Positions 25,989-34,718 of a stretch of DNA of 64,000 nt are shown here, one piece after another. Within the stretch, counting starts at the first letter, position 1, and the number at the start of each line of letters is the position of its first letter. Below the pieces are notes generated by a model. That model was not told the DNA's origin, searched no databases, and saw only the letters and a list, made by a program, of their open reading frames with translations. Made by a program: the position numbers and the translations under genes. This DNA is from Streptococcus oralis (GTDB taxonomy: Bacteria > Bacillota > Bacilli > Lactobacillales > Streptococcaceae): NCBI RefSeq assembly GCF_022749195.1, contig NZ_CP094226.1, positions 584,001 through 648,000 on the forward strand, read 5' to 3'.

Positions 25989-27449
25989 ATGTATCCAGAT
26001 GATAGTTTGACATTGCACACGGACTTGTACCAGATTAACATGATGCAAGTTTACTTTGACCAAGGAATTCACAATAAAAAGGCGGTCTTTGAAGTTTATT
26101 TCCGCCAGCAACCTTTTCAGAACGGTTATGCAGTTTTTGCTGGCTTGGAAAGAATTGTACATTATCTTGAAGACTTACGCTTTTCAGATAGCGATATTGA
26201 CTACTTGGAGACGCTTGGGTATCATGGAGAATTCTTGGATTACCTACGAGATCTCAAGTTAGAACTAACGGTTCGTTCTGCTCAGGAAGGGGACTTGGTT
26301 TTTGCTAATGAGCCGATTGTGCAGGTTGAAGGACCTCTAGCCCAATGTCAATTGGTCGAAACGGCTCTTTTAAACATCGTTAACTTTCAAACCTTGATAG
26401 CGACAAAGGCAGCACGTATTCGTTCAGTCATTGAAGATGAGCCTTTGATGGAATTCGGAACACGTCGTGCGCAAGAAATGGATGCAGCTATCTGGGGAAC
26501 ACGTGCAGCCGTGATTGGTGGAGCCAATGGTACTAGTAATGTACGAGCAGGGAAGCTCTTTGGTATTCCTGTCTTAGGTACTCATGCTCATGCCTTGGTA
26601 CAGGTCTATGGGAACGACTATAAGGCCTTTAAGGCCTATGCGTCAACCCATCGTGACTGTGTCTTTCTAGTAGATACTTATGACACGTTGCGTATAGGTG
26701 TGCCGGCTGCTATTCAGGTGGCGCGTGAGTTAGGTGATAAGATCAATTTTAAAGGCGTTCGTATCGACTCTGGGGATATTGCCTACATTTCCAAGAAAGT
26801 CCGTCAGCAACTAGACGAGGCCGGATTCACAGAGGCAAAGATCTATGCTTCTAATGACCTTGATGAAAATACCATCCTCAACCTCAAGATGCAAAAGGCA
26901 AAGATTGATGTCTGGGGTGTGGGTACCAAGCTGATTACAGCCTATGATCAGCCAGCTCTTGGGGCAGTTTATAAGATTGTTGCGATCGAAGATGGGAATG
27001 GTCAGATGCGCAATACCATCAAACTGTCTAATAATGCGGAAAAAGTATCGACGCCAGGTAAGAAGCAGGTATGGCGCATTACCAGTCGTGAAAAAGGCAA
27101 GTCAGAAGGCGACTACATTACTTATGACGGTGTGGATGTGAGCGACATGACAGAAATCAAGATGTTCCATCCAACTTATACCTACATCAAAAAGACCGTT
27201 CGTAATTTTGATGCTGTTCCTCTCTTGGTGGATATCTTTAAAGAAGGAACATTAGTTTACGATTTGCCTAGTTTGACTGACATTCAAGCCTATGCTCGTA
27301 AGGAATTTGACAAACTTTGGGATGAGTACAAACGGGTACTCAATCCGCAACACTATCCAGTGGATTTGGCGCGTGATATTTGGCAGGACAAAATGGACTT
27401 GATTGACAAGATGCGCAAAGAAGCTCTTGGTGAAGGAGAAGAAGAATGA
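25989..27449 (+). CDS. pncB: Nicotinate phosphoribosyltransferase
   Basis: This 486-residue cytosolic enzyme converts nicotinate plus PRPP to nicotinate mononucleotide, the first step of the Preiss-Handler salvage route to [19 protein letters not shown] at the N-terminus, [19 protein letters not shown] in the core and the IRVDSGD-like [10 protein letters not shown] strand are family landmarks. The ATG at 25989 has GGAAGAAGG upstream; the frame stays open before it but that part holds the promoter leader. It overlaps nadE by ATGA, so the two NAD genes are made together. Confidence 0.95.
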   Translation: MYPDDSLTLHTDLYQINMMQVYFDQGIHNKKAVFEVYFRQQPFQNGYAVFAGLERIVHYLEDLRFSDSDIDYLETLGYHGEFLDYLRDLKLELTVRSAQEGDLVFANEPIVQVEGPLAQCQLVETALLNIVNFQTLIATKAARIRSVIEDEPLMEFGTRRAQEMDAAIWGTRAAVIGGANGTSNVRAGKLFGIPVLGTHAHALVQVYGNDYKAFKAYASTHRDCVFLVDTYDTLRIGVPAAIQVARELGDKINFKGVRIDSGDIAYISKKVRQQLDEAGFTEAKIYASNDLDENTILNLKMQKAKIDVWGVGTKLITAYDQPALGAVYKIVAIEDGNGQMRNTIKLSNNAEKVSTPGKKQVWRITSREKGKSEGDYITYDGVDVSDMTEIKMFHPTYTYIKKTVRNFDAVPLLVDIFKEGTLVYDLPSLTDIQAYARKEFDKLWDEYKRVLNPQHYPVDLARDIWQDKMDLIDKMRKEALGEGEEE

Positions 27450-28270
27450 GTTTGCAAGAGACCATTATCCAGCAACTGGGCGTCAAACCAGTGATTGATG
27501 CCCAGGAAGAAATTCGTCGTTCGATTGATTTCTTAAAGAGATACTTGAAAAAACACCCTTTCCTTAAAACCTTTGTACTAGGGATTTCTGGAGGACAAGA
27601 CTCAACCTTGGCAGGGCGCTTGGCACAATTAGCGATGGAAGAAATGCGAGCTGAGACAGGAGATGACAGCTACCAATTTATCGCTGTCCGCCTGCCATAC
27701 GGAGTGCAAGCTGATGAAGCAGATGCTCAAAAAGCTCTTGCTTTCATCCAGCCAGATGTCAGCTTGGTTGTGAATATCAAGGAATCAGCTGATGCCATGG
27801 CAGCTGCAGTTGAAGCGACAGGAAGTCCTGTTTCAGACTTTAACAAGGGCAATATTAAAGCTCGTAGTCGTATGATTGCCCAATATGCCCTTGCAGGTGC
27901 CCATAGCGGAGCGGTCATTGGAACAGACCATGCCGCGGAAAATATCACAGGCTTTTTTACCAAGTTTGGTGACGGTGGTGCAGACATTCTCCCTCTTTAT
28001 CGCCTCAATAAACGTCAAGGGAAACAACTCTTGAAGGAACTTGGTGCAGACCCAGCCCTTTATGAAAAAATCCCAACAGCAGATTTGGAAGAAGAAAAAC
28101 CAGGTATTGCAGACGAAGTAGCTCTTGGAGTCACTTATGCAGAAATTGATGACTACCTTGAAGGCAAAACCATCAGTCCAGAAGCCCAAGCGACTATCGA
28201 AAACTGGTGGCACAAAGGCCAACATAAACGCCACCTACCAATCACCGTCTTTGATGACTTTTGGGAGTGA
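27446..28270 (+). CDS. nadE: Ammonia-dependent NAD+ synthetase
   Basis: The 274-residue enzyme amidates deamido-NAD using ammonia and ATP. The PP-loop [13 protein letters not shown] lies around residues 47-59, and [26 protein letters not shown] near 162-187 is the family core. There is no glutaminase domain, so free ammonia is the donor. It is translationally coupled to pncB. A row of hairpins starts right after the stop. Confidence 0.96.
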   Translation: MSLQETIIQQLGVKPVIDAQEEIRRSIDFLKRYLKKHPFLKTFVLGISGGQDSTLAGRLAQLAMEEMRAETGDDSYQFIAVRLPYGVQADEADAQKALAFIQPDVSLVVNIKESADAMAAAVEATGSPVSDFNKGNIKARSRMIAQYALAGAHSGAVIGTDHAAENITGFFTKFGDGGADILPLYRLNKRQGKQLLKELGADPALYEKIPTADLEEEKPGIADEVALGVTYAEIDDYLEGKTISPEAQATIENWWHKGQHKRHLPITVFDDFWE

Positions 28271-28419
28271 AAACCTCCAGTGGAGGTTTTCAGCCCGAGT
28301 CTAGAAACGGGAAAACGAGGAACCTCCAGTGGAGGTTTTTACCCTGAGCCTAGAAATGAGAAAGCGAAGAAGGTCCAGTGGACCTTTTTCGCTTGAGTCT
28401 TAAGCTTAGAAAGCGAGGT
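28271..28419 (+). repeat. Three tandem ~50-nt units, each with a terminator-like hairpin
   Basis: Units at about 28271-28320, 28321-28369 and 28370-28419 share the plan hairpin, T run, GAGTCTAGAAA-like spacer, GAAAGCGAGG-like end. Hairpins one and two have stem AACCTCC / GGAGGTT, hairpin three has AAGGTCC / GGACCTT, always around AGT. Two base pairs have changed on both sides in unit three, so pairing is conserved. The array separates nadE from the GNAT gene. Confidence 0.85.
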
Positions 28420-28425
28420 AACATT

Positions 28426-28977
28426 ATGAAAGCAATCGGTACACAAATGTTACAGACAGAACGTTTGATTTTGAGAAGATTTGTGGAGAGTGATGCGGAA
28501 GCCATGTTTCAAAATTGGGCTTCGTCTCCTGAGAATCTGACCTATGTCACCTGGGATCCTCATCCTGATGTTGAAGTGACTCGGAACTCGATTCGAAATT
28601 GGGTTGCATCCTATACTAATCCCAACTATTACAAATGGGCCATTTGTCTCAAAGAAAACCCAGAGCAAGTGATAGGAGATATCAGCATCGTAGAGATGAA
28701 TGAGAAAGATTCAAGTTGTGAAATTGGCTATATTTTAGGAAAAAACTATTGGGGTCGTGGTATGATGACGGAGGCCTTGAAAGCTGTGTTAGACTTTTGT
28801 TTTACTCAAGCAGGCTTTCAAAAGGTCAGAGCTCGTTACGCCAGTCTTAACCCAGCTTCAGGCCGTGTGATGGAGAAAGCTGGAATGTCCTATCTAAAAA
28901 CTATTGCCAATGGTGTGGAGAGAAAAGACTACGTTGCGGACCTTATTTATTACCAGATAAGTAGGGAAGACAGGTGA
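28426..28977 (+). CDS. RimJ/RimL-type GNAT acetyltransferase
   Basis: A 183-residue GNAT3-class protein with the RimJ/RimL hallmark opening (TERLILRRFVESDAEAMFQNWA), EIGYILGKNYWGRGMMTEAL as acetyl-CoA motif (GRGMMT) and NPASGRVMEKAGM near the end. The family acetylates protein N-termini or small molecules such as antibiotics; no target can be named. I use the ATG at 28426 (MKAIGTQMLQTERL); an inner ATG seven codons later would start nearer the conserved domain. The gene follows the hairpin array and may get reduced readthrough from pncB-nadE; I see no clear promoter of its own. Confidence 0.85.
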   Translation: MKAIGTQMLQTERLILRRFVESDAEAMFQNWASSPENLTYVTWDPHPDVEVTRNSIRNWVASYTNPNYYKWAICLKENPEQVIGDISIVEMNEKDSSCEIGYILGKNYWGRGMMTEALKAVLDFCFTQAGFQKVRARYASLNPASGRVMEKAGMSYLKTIANGVERKDYVADLIYYQISREDR

Positions 28978-28996
28978 TTTCTTTTCTGTTTCTATC

Positions 28997-29023
28997 AAAG
29001 TCAGACCTTGTCTGGCTTTTTTT
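28997..29023 (+). terminator. Terminator after the RimJ/RimL-like gene
   Basis: 10-bp stem AAAGTCAGAC / GTCTGGCTTT (one wobble), CTT loop, seven Ts. Confidence 0.85.
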
Positions 29024-29139
29024 GTGCCAGATTTCTGAATAAACTGATTAAATTCCTATTTTTCCCTATCATTGTCCCTGTTTTTTCTGGAGTTTTGGAG
29101 CTATAATAGTCCTATCAAATCAAAGAATGGAGGAAGGCA

Positions 29140-29850
29140 ATGGACAATGTAATCTTTTTTATCAGTGTTTTTCTTGCTGGAATTCTTTCCTTCTTTTCTC
29201 CTTGTATTTTACCCTTGTTACCTGTCTATGCAGGGGTCTTGTTGGATGACAAAGACGGTGCTCAGGATTCTAGCGGAAAATTTTCAATCTCACTTGTAAG
29301 TTTATTGCGAACTCTGGCCTTTATAGCGGGGATCTCTTTTATCTTTATCTTACTGGGCTATGGAGCTGGTTTTTTAGGCAATTTGCTGTATGCTTCGTGG
29401 TTTCAGTATGTGACGGGTGCGATTATCATTCTCTTGGGCTTGCACCAGATGGAAGTCTTACATTTGCAGGGGCTCTACAAGGAAAGAAGGCTACAATTAA
29501 AGAGACAGGATCAAAACGCTAACGGCTATAGTCAGGCATTTTTACTGGGGTTGACCTTTAGTTTTGCTTGGACGCCGTGTGTGGGGCCAGTTCTGGGGTC
29601 TGTTTTGGCTTTGGCGGCTTCAGGTGGTTCAGGAGCTTGGCAGGGAGCTGGTCTCATGTTGGTTTACACGCTGGGATTGGCGCTACCATTTTTAGTTCTA
29701 GCTCTTGCCTCCAGCTATGTTTTGAAACATTTCCGAAAACTCCATCCCTACCTCGGGATCCTCAAAAAAGTCGGTGGTTTTCTCATTATCGTGATGGGAA
29801 TCTTGGTGCTTTTGGGAACTGCTTCCATTTTGACTACATTATTTGAATAG
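29140..29850 (+). CDS. ccdA: CcdA-type thiol-disulfide electron carrier
   Basis: A 236-residue membrane protein with six hydrophobic helices. The two redox cysteines sit in the mirrored motifs FSPCILPLLPVYAG (near residue 22) and WTPCVGPVLG (near 147). CcdA passes electrons from cytosolic thioredoxin across the membrane to extracellular thioredoxin-like proteins. Here the partners follow directly: a thioredoxin lipoprotein (13-nt gap) and MsrAB. This is the arrangement of the pneumococcal CcdA1-Etrx1-MsrAB1 system. RBS GGAGGAAGG; a TATAAT lies about 40 nt upstream. Confidence 0.93.
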   Translation: MDNVIFFISVFLAGILSFFSPCILPLLPVYAGVLLDDKDGAQDSSGKFSISLVSLLRTLAFIAGISFIFILLGYGAGFLGNLLYASWFQYVTGAIIILLGLHQMEVLHLQGLYKERRLQLKRQDQNANGYSQAFLLGLTFSFAWTPCVGPVLGSVLALAASGGSGAWQGAGLMLVYTLGLALPFLVLALASSYVLKHFRKLHPYLGILKKVGGFLIIVMGILVLLGTASILTTLFE

Positions 29851-29863
29851 AGAGGAAAAAGAA

Positions 29864-30427
29864 ATGAAAAAATGGCAAACATGTCTCCTTGGAGTAAGCT
29901 CAATCTGTTGCTTGGCAGCCTGTTCGGCTAAAAATATGGCAGACGAAGCTACTATGAAGGAGCAATCCAAAACAGAACAAGTCAGTTCACAAACTGCCAC
30001 CAAGGGTCAAGCAGTCGCTGATTTTGAACTGACAGGTGTAGATGGTAAGACCTATCGTTTATCTGACTACAAAGGCAAGAAAGTCTATCTCAAATTCTGG
30101 GCTTCTTGGTGCTCCATCTGTCTAGCCAGCCTTCCAGATACGGATGAAATTGCTAAAGAAGCTGGTGATGACTATGTGGTCTTGACAGTGGTGTCTCCTG
30201 GACACAAGGGGGAGCAATCTGAAGCAGACTTTAAGAACTGGTACAAGGGCTTAGATTATAAAAATTTCCCAGTTCTAATTGATCCATCAGGCAAACTTTT
30301 GGAAAGTTATGGTGTCCGTTCTTATCCGACTCAAGCCTTTATAGACAAGGAAGGCAAGCTGGTCAAAACGCAACCAGGTTTTATGGATAAGGATATGATT
30401 TTAAAAGAATTGAAAGAAATGGGGTAG
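29864..30427 (+). CDS. etrx1: Extracellular thioredoxin-like lipoprotein (Etrx1 type)
   Basis: The 187-residue lipoprotein has lipobox CLAAC with C20 as the anchor, a short polar linker rich in Gln and Thr, then a TlpA/AhpC-like thioredoxin domain. The active site is WASWCSICLASLP, a CxxC motif. PSYPTQAFID supplies the cis-proline region. It takes electrons from CcdA and keeps the neighbouring methionine sulfoxide reductase reduced at the cell surface. RBS AGAGGAAAAA; ATG at 29864 is fixed by the signal peptide. Confidence 0.92.
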   Translation: MKKWQTCLLGVSSICCLAACSAKNMADEATMKEQSKTEQVSSQTATKGQAVADFELTGVDGKTYRLSDYKGKKVYLKFWASWCSICLASLPDTDEIAKEAGDDYVVLTVVSPGHKGEQSEADFKNWYKGLDYKNFPVLIDPSGKLLESYGVRSYPTQAFIDKEGKLVKTQPGFMDKDMILKELKEMG

Positions 30428-30436
30428 AGAAAGGCT

Positions 30437-31549
30437 ATGAATGATAAAGTAAAACTTTTTGTCTTGGCAGGGGTCATTCTCCTAGCTATAACCGGTTTCT
30501 ATTTCCTATTGATGCGAAATGCAGGGCAGACAGATAGCTCGCAAATTGAGAAAGCATCCGTTAGCCAAGGAGGAAAAACAGTGAAAAAAACAGAAATTAG
30601 TAAAGACGCAGACTTGCACGAAATTTATCTAGCTGGAGGATGTTTCTGGGGAGTGGAGGAATACTTCTCACGCGTTTCCGGAGTGACAGATGCCGTTTCA
30701 GGCTATGCGAACGGTAGAGGGGAAACAACCAAATACGAATTGATCAATCAAACAGGACATGCGGAGACTGTCCATGTCACCTATGATGCTAATCAAATTT
30801 CCCTCAAGGAAATTCTGCTTCATTACTTCCGCATTATCAATCCAACCAGCAAAAATAAACAAGGAAATGATGTGGGGACCCAGTACCGTACTGGTGTTTA
30901 TTACACAGATGACAAGGATTTGGAAGTAATCAACCAAGTCTTTGATGAAGTTGCTAAGAAATACGACCAACCTCTGGCAGTTGAAAAGGAAAATTTGAAG
31001 AATTTTGTGGTGGCGGAGGATTATCACCAAGACTACCTCAAGAAAAATCCAAATGGCTACTGTCATATCAATGTCAATCAGGCTTCCTACCCTGTCATTG
31101 ATGCCAGCAAATATCCTAAACCAAGTGATGAAGAATTGAAGAAAACCTTGTCACCTGAGGAGTATGCCGTTACCCAGAAAAATCAAACAGAACGAGCTTT
31201 TTCAAACCGCTACTGGGATAAATTTGAATCTGGTATCTATGTGGATGTCGCAACTGGTGAACCCCTCTTTTCATCAAAGGATAAGTTTGAGTCTGGTTGT
31301 GGCTGGCCTAGTTTCACCCAACCCATCAGCCCAGATGTTGCCACCTACAAGGAAGATAAGTCCTACAATATGACACGCATGGAAGTGCGGAGCCGAGTTG
31401 GAGATTCTCACCTTGGCCATGTCTTTACAGATGGGCCTCAGGACAAGGGTGGCTTGCGCTACTGTATTAATAGTCTCTCTATCCGCTTTATTCCTAAAGA
31501 CCAAATGGAAGAAAAAGGCTATGCTTATTTACTAGATTATGTCGATTAA
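30437..31549 (+). CDS. msrAB: Surface methionine sulfoxide reductase MsrA-MsrB fusion
   Basis: A 370-residue protein with an N-terminal membrane anchor ([19 protein letters not shown], about 8-26). The MsrA domain follows, with active site [11 protein letters not shown] (catalytic Cys near residue 72) and CHINVN. The MsrB domain occupies about residues 235-370, with zinc-type cysteine motif ESGCGWPSF and catalytic RYCINS near 350. The two domains repair the S and R forms of methionine sulfoxide in exported proteins, fed by the thioredoxin lipoprotein just upstream. This set supports oxidative stress resistance of peroxide-producing streptococci. Confidence 0.95.
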   Translation: MNDKVKLFVLAGVILLAITGFYFLLMRNAGQTDSSQIEKASVSQGGKTVKKTEISKDADLHEIYLAGGCFWGVEEYFSRVSGVTDAVSGYANGRGETTKYELINQTGHAETVHVTYDANQISLKEILLHYFRIINPTSKNKQGNDVGTQYRTGVYYTDDKDLEVINQVFDEVAKKYDQPLAVEKENLKNFVVAEDYHQDYLKKNPNGYCHINVNQASYPVIDASKYPKPSDEELKKTLSPEEYAVTQKNQTERAFSNRYWDKFESGIYVDVATGEPLFSSKDKFESGCGWPSFTQPISPDVATYKEDKSYNMTRMEVRSRVGDSHLGHVFTDGPQDKGGLRYCINSLSIRFIPKDQMEEKGYAYLLDYVD

Positions 31550-31582
31550 GAAGTCTTTCCTAAGCAGTTAGAGGAGAATTTT

Positions 31583-31590
31583 GCTATACT
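31583..31590 (+). promoter_or_regulatory. Extended -10 promoter of the two-component operon
   Basis: TGC-like extension followed by TATACT at 31585-31590, about 30 nt before the response-regulator ATG. No good -35 is visible. Confidence 0.5.
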
Positions 31591-31619
31591 GATACTAGTA
31601 AGTGACAAAGGAGCAAAGC

Positions 31620-32357
31620 ATGACCTACACAATCTTAATCGTAGAAGATGAGTATCTGGTGAGGCAAGGTTTGACCAAGCTGGTCAATGTAGCAGCCTAC
31701 GATATGGAAATCATTGGTCAGGCTGAAAATGGAAGGCAGGCTTGGGAATTGATTCAAAAGCAGGTGCCAGACATCATTTTAACCGATATCAACATGCCTC
31801 AGCTGAATGGCATCCAGTTGGCCAGTCTAGTCCGAGAAACCTATCCTCAGGTGCATTTGGTATTTTTAACGGGCTACGATGATTTTGATTATGCCTTATC
31901 TGCTGTCAAACTCGGTGTGGATGATTACCTACTCAAGCCTTTTTCGCGTCAGGATATTGAGGAGATGTTGGGGAAAATCAAGCAAAAGTTGGACAAGGAA
32001 GAAAAGGAAGAGCAGTTACAAGATTTATTAACCGATAAGTTTGAGGGAAATATTGCTCAGAAAATCCAGTCCCATCTAGCTGACAGTCAGTTTAGTTTGA
32101 AGTCTTTGGCCAGTGACTTGGGCTTTAGTCCGACTTATTTGAGTTCCTTGATTAAGAAAGAGTTGGGGCTGCCTTTTCAGGATTACCTGGTGAGAGAGCG
32201 TGTCAAACAAGCCAAGCTCTTGCTCTTGACAACAGATTTAAAGATTTATGAGATCGCCGAGAAGGTTGGTTTTGAAGATATGAACTACTTTACCCAACGT
32301 TTTAAACAGATTGCAGGTGTGACACCTCGTCAGTTTAAGAAGGGAGAAGGTCGATGA
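31620..32357 (+). CDS. AraC-type response regulator (TCS09/ZmpR type)
   Basis: A 245-residue regulator: receiver domain 1-120 with phospho-acceptor D56 (IILTDINMPQ) and conserved K near 106 (LLKPF), then an AraC HTH domain (about 140-245: SLKSLASDLGFSPTYLSSLIKKE and IYEIAEKVGFEDMNYFTQRFKQ). The ATG at 31620 has AAAGGAG at the right distance. It overlaps the kinase gene by ATGA. Position ahead of zmpB corresponds to pneumococcal TCS09. Regulation of the downstream surface protease is plausible from gene order, but I see no repeated operator to prove it. Confidence 0.92.
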   Translation: MTYTILIVEDEYLVRQGLTKLVNVAAYDMEIIGQAENGRQAWELIQKQVPDIILTDINMPQLNGIQLASLVRETYPQVHLVFLTGYDDFDYALSAVKLGVDDYLLKPFSRQDIEEMLGKIKQKLDKEEKEEQLQDLLTDKFEGNIAQKIQSHLADSQFSLKSLASDLGFSPTYLSSLIKKELGLPFQDYLVRERVKQAKLLLLTTDLKIYEIAEKVGFEDMNYFTQRFKQIAGVTPRQFKKGEGR

Positions 32358-34045
32358 AGCGTTCTTCTCTCCTAGTCAGAATGGTTATTTCCATCTTTCT
32401 GGTCTTTCTCATTCTCCTAGCTCTGGTTGGGACTTTCTACTATCAATCTAGTTCCTCGGCCATTGAGGCTAGCATTGAGGGCAATAGCCAAACGACAATT
32501 AGCCAAACTAGCCACTTTATTCAGTCTTATATCAAAAAATTAGAAACCACCTCAACTAGTTTGACCCAGCAGGCAGATGTTTTAGCCTATGCTGAGAATC
32601 CCAGTCAAGACAAGGTCAAGGGAATTCGAAATCTATTTTTGACCCTCTTAAAGGCAGACCAGGACTTGAAAGCTGTGGTACTGGTCACCAAATCCGGTCA
32701 GGTTATTTCCACAGATGATAGTGTGCAGATGAAAACTTCCTCAGATATGATGGCTGAGGATTGGTATCAGAAGGCCATTCATCAGGGGGCTAAGCCAGTT
32801 TTGACCCCAGCTCGTAAATCGAATAGTCAGTGGGTTATTTCTGTCACTCAGGAACTTGTTGATGCAGAGGGGGCCAATCTTGGCGTACTTCGTTTGGATA
32901 TTTCCTATGAAACTCTGGAAGCCTATCTCAACCAACTCCAGTTGGGTCAGCAGGGGTTTGCCTTTATCATCAATGAAAACCATGAATTTGTCTACCATCC
33001 TAAACGTACTGTCTATAGCTCAGCTAGTGAAATGGAGGCTATGAAACCCTACATTGAGACGGGGCAGGGCTATACGCTGGACCACCAATCCTACGTCAGT
33101 CAGGAACAGATTGCAGGGACTGATTGGACGGTTATAGGCGTGTCTTCGTTGGAAAAATTAGACCAGGTTCGGAGTCAACTCATGTGGACCTTGCTTGGTG
33201 CTAGTGCCTTATCTCTTCTTGCCTGTCTCTGCTTGGTGTGGTTCAGTCTCAAACGCTGGATTGCCCCTTTGAAGGATCTGAGAGAAACCATGCTGGAAAT
33301 TGCTTCTGGTACACAAAATCTTCGTGCTAAGGAAGCTGGCGCCTATGAACTGAGAGAAGTGACTCGCCAGTTCAATGCCATGCTGGATCAGATTGATCAG
33401 TTGATGGCAGATGTGCGCAGGCAGGAAGAAGCGACCCGGCAGTATGAACTTCAAGCACTGTCGAGTCAGATTAACCCCCATTTTCTCTATAACACCTTGG
33501 ACACTATCATCTGGATGGCTGAATTTCAGGATAGTCAGCGAGTGGTTCAGGTGACCAAGTCCTTGGCAACCTATTTCCGCTTGGCGCTCAATCAAGGCAA
33601 GGATTTGATTTCTCTTTCTGATGAAATCAATCATGTCCGCCAGTACCTCTTTATCCAGAAACAACGCTATGGTGATAAGCTGGAGTATGAGATTGCTGAA
33701 GAACCTGACTTTGGTAACCTAGTCTTACCCAAGTTGGTGTTGCAACCTCTTGTAGAAAACGCTCTTTACCATGGTATTAAGGAGAAGGAAGGCCAGGGCC
33801 ATATTAAAGTTTCTGTTCAGAGACAGGATACAGGGCTTGTCATCCGCATTGAGGATGATGGTGTTGGTTTCCAAAATCCTGGTGATAGCAGTCAAAGTCA
33901 GCTCAAACGTGGGGGAGTTGGTCTACAAAATGTCGACCAACGACTCAAACTTCATTTTGGAGAAAACTATCAGATGAAGATTGATTCTGTACCTTCAAAA
34001 GGGACGACAGTTGAAATATACATCAATAAAATTGAAACTAGCTAA
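32354..34045 (+). CDS. YesM-type sensor histidine kinase (TCS09/ZmpS type)
   Basis: A 563-residue membrane kinase. TM1 is about residues 9-30, a large extracellular dCache-like sensor region runs to about 275, TM2 is about 277-300, and a HAMP linker follows. The phospho-acceptor is H376 in SSQINPHFLYNTLD, a motif typical of the LytS/YesM histidine kinase class. The ATPase part has VENALYHGI and DDGVGF. Such kinases often sense sugars or their binding proteins, usually beside ABC genes; here the neighbours are a protease and a redox operon. It overlaps the regulator gene by 4 nt and ends in a terminator. Confidence 0.92.
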   Translation: MKRSSLLVRMVISIFLVFLILLALVGTFYYQSSSSAIEASIEGNSQTTISQTSHFIQSYIKKLETTSTSLTQQADVLAYAENPSQDKVKGIRNLFLTLLKADQDLKAVVLVTKSGQVISTDDSVQMKTSSDMMAEDWYQKAIHQGAKPVLTPARKSNSQWVISVTQELVDAEGANLGVLRLDISYETLEAYLNQLQLGQQGFAFIINENHEFVYHPKRTVYSSASEMEAMKPYIETGQGYTLDHQSYVSQEQIAGTDWTVIGVSSLEKLDQVRSQLMWTLLGASALSLLACLCLVWFSLKRWIAPLKDLRETMLEIASGTQNLRAKEAGAYELREVTRQFNAMLDQIDQLMADVRRQEEATRQYELQALSSQINPHFLYNTLDTIIWMAEFQDSQRVVQVTKSLATYFRLALNQGKDLISLSDEINHVRQYLFIQKQRYGDKLEYEIAEEPDFGNLVLPKLVLQPLVENALYHGIKEKEGQGHIKVSVQRQDTGLVIRIEDDGVGFQNPGDSSQSQLKRGGVGLQNVDQRLKLHFGENYQMKIDSVPSKGTTVEIYINKIETS

Positions 34046-34070
34046 CTCCCAGTTCACTCTGGGAGTTTTA
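34044..34070 (+). terminator. Terminator after the histidine kinase gene
   Basis: Perfect 9-bp stem AACTCCCAG / CTGGGAGTT with a TTCACT loop and a short T run. It overlaps the stop codon. Confidence 0.8.
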
Positions 34071-34154
34071 CTTTTAAAAATCAGAATGATTAGTTGGCCT
34101 TGATAAAATCAGTAAAAAAAGATATGATAGATAGTGACAAAAGAGGTATCAAGT

Positions 34155-34718
34155 ATGAAGGAAAAAGACATTCAAAGAGCAACAAGCCAGATTGTAGAAG
34201 ATGTAATAGAAAAGGCTAATTTGAAGCAAGGGGCTATATTTGTTTTGGGCCTTTCTTCTAGTGAGGTGATAGGTGGTCAGATTGGCAAGGAATCCAGCCA
34301 AGAAATTGGTGAAATCATCGTGAAGATCATCCTAGTTATCCTAGAGGGAAAAGGGATTCATCTAGCTGTTCAAGGTTGTGAACATGTCAATCGAGCCCTC
34401 GTTGTTGAACGTCAGGTGGCAGAGCGGTTTGGTCTTGAAATCGTGAGTGTCCTTCCTACACTTCATGCAGGAGGTTCGGGTCAGTTGGCAGCCTTCAAGT
34501 TTATGCGGGATCCAGTTGAGGTTGAATTTATCAAGGCCCATGCTGGATTGGATATCGGAGATACTGCGATTGGCATGCATGTCAAGCATGTTCAGGTTCC
34601 GATTCGCCCTTTTTTGAGAGAAATTGGGCATGCCCATGTAACGGCTCTAGCTAGTCGTCCAAAATTAATTGGAGGTGCGCGTGCGCAGTATCCACAAGAT
34701 TCTATCAGAAAGTCATGA
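34155..34718 (+). CDS. UPF0340/TIGR01440 family protein
   Basis: A 187-residue soluble protein. The glycine-rich [17 protein letters not shown] near residues 35-51 and [17 protein letters not shown] near 73-89 are family landmarks. The fold is not informative about function, and the family (DUF436) is uncharacterised. The ATG at 34155 has AGAGG upstream. Its stop overlaps the zmpB start by ATGA, so a cytosolic unknown protein is translationally coupled to a giant surface protease, which is unusual. Confidence 0.85.
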   Translation: MKEKDIQRATSQIVEDVIEKANLKQGAIFVLGLSSSEVIGGQIGKESSQEIGEIIVKIILVILEGKGIHLAVQGCEHVNRALVVERQVAERFGLEIVSVLPTLHAGGSGQLAAFKFMRDPVEVEFIKAHAGLDIGDTAIGMHVKHVQVPIRPFLREIGHAHVTALASRPKLIGGARAQYPQDSIRKS

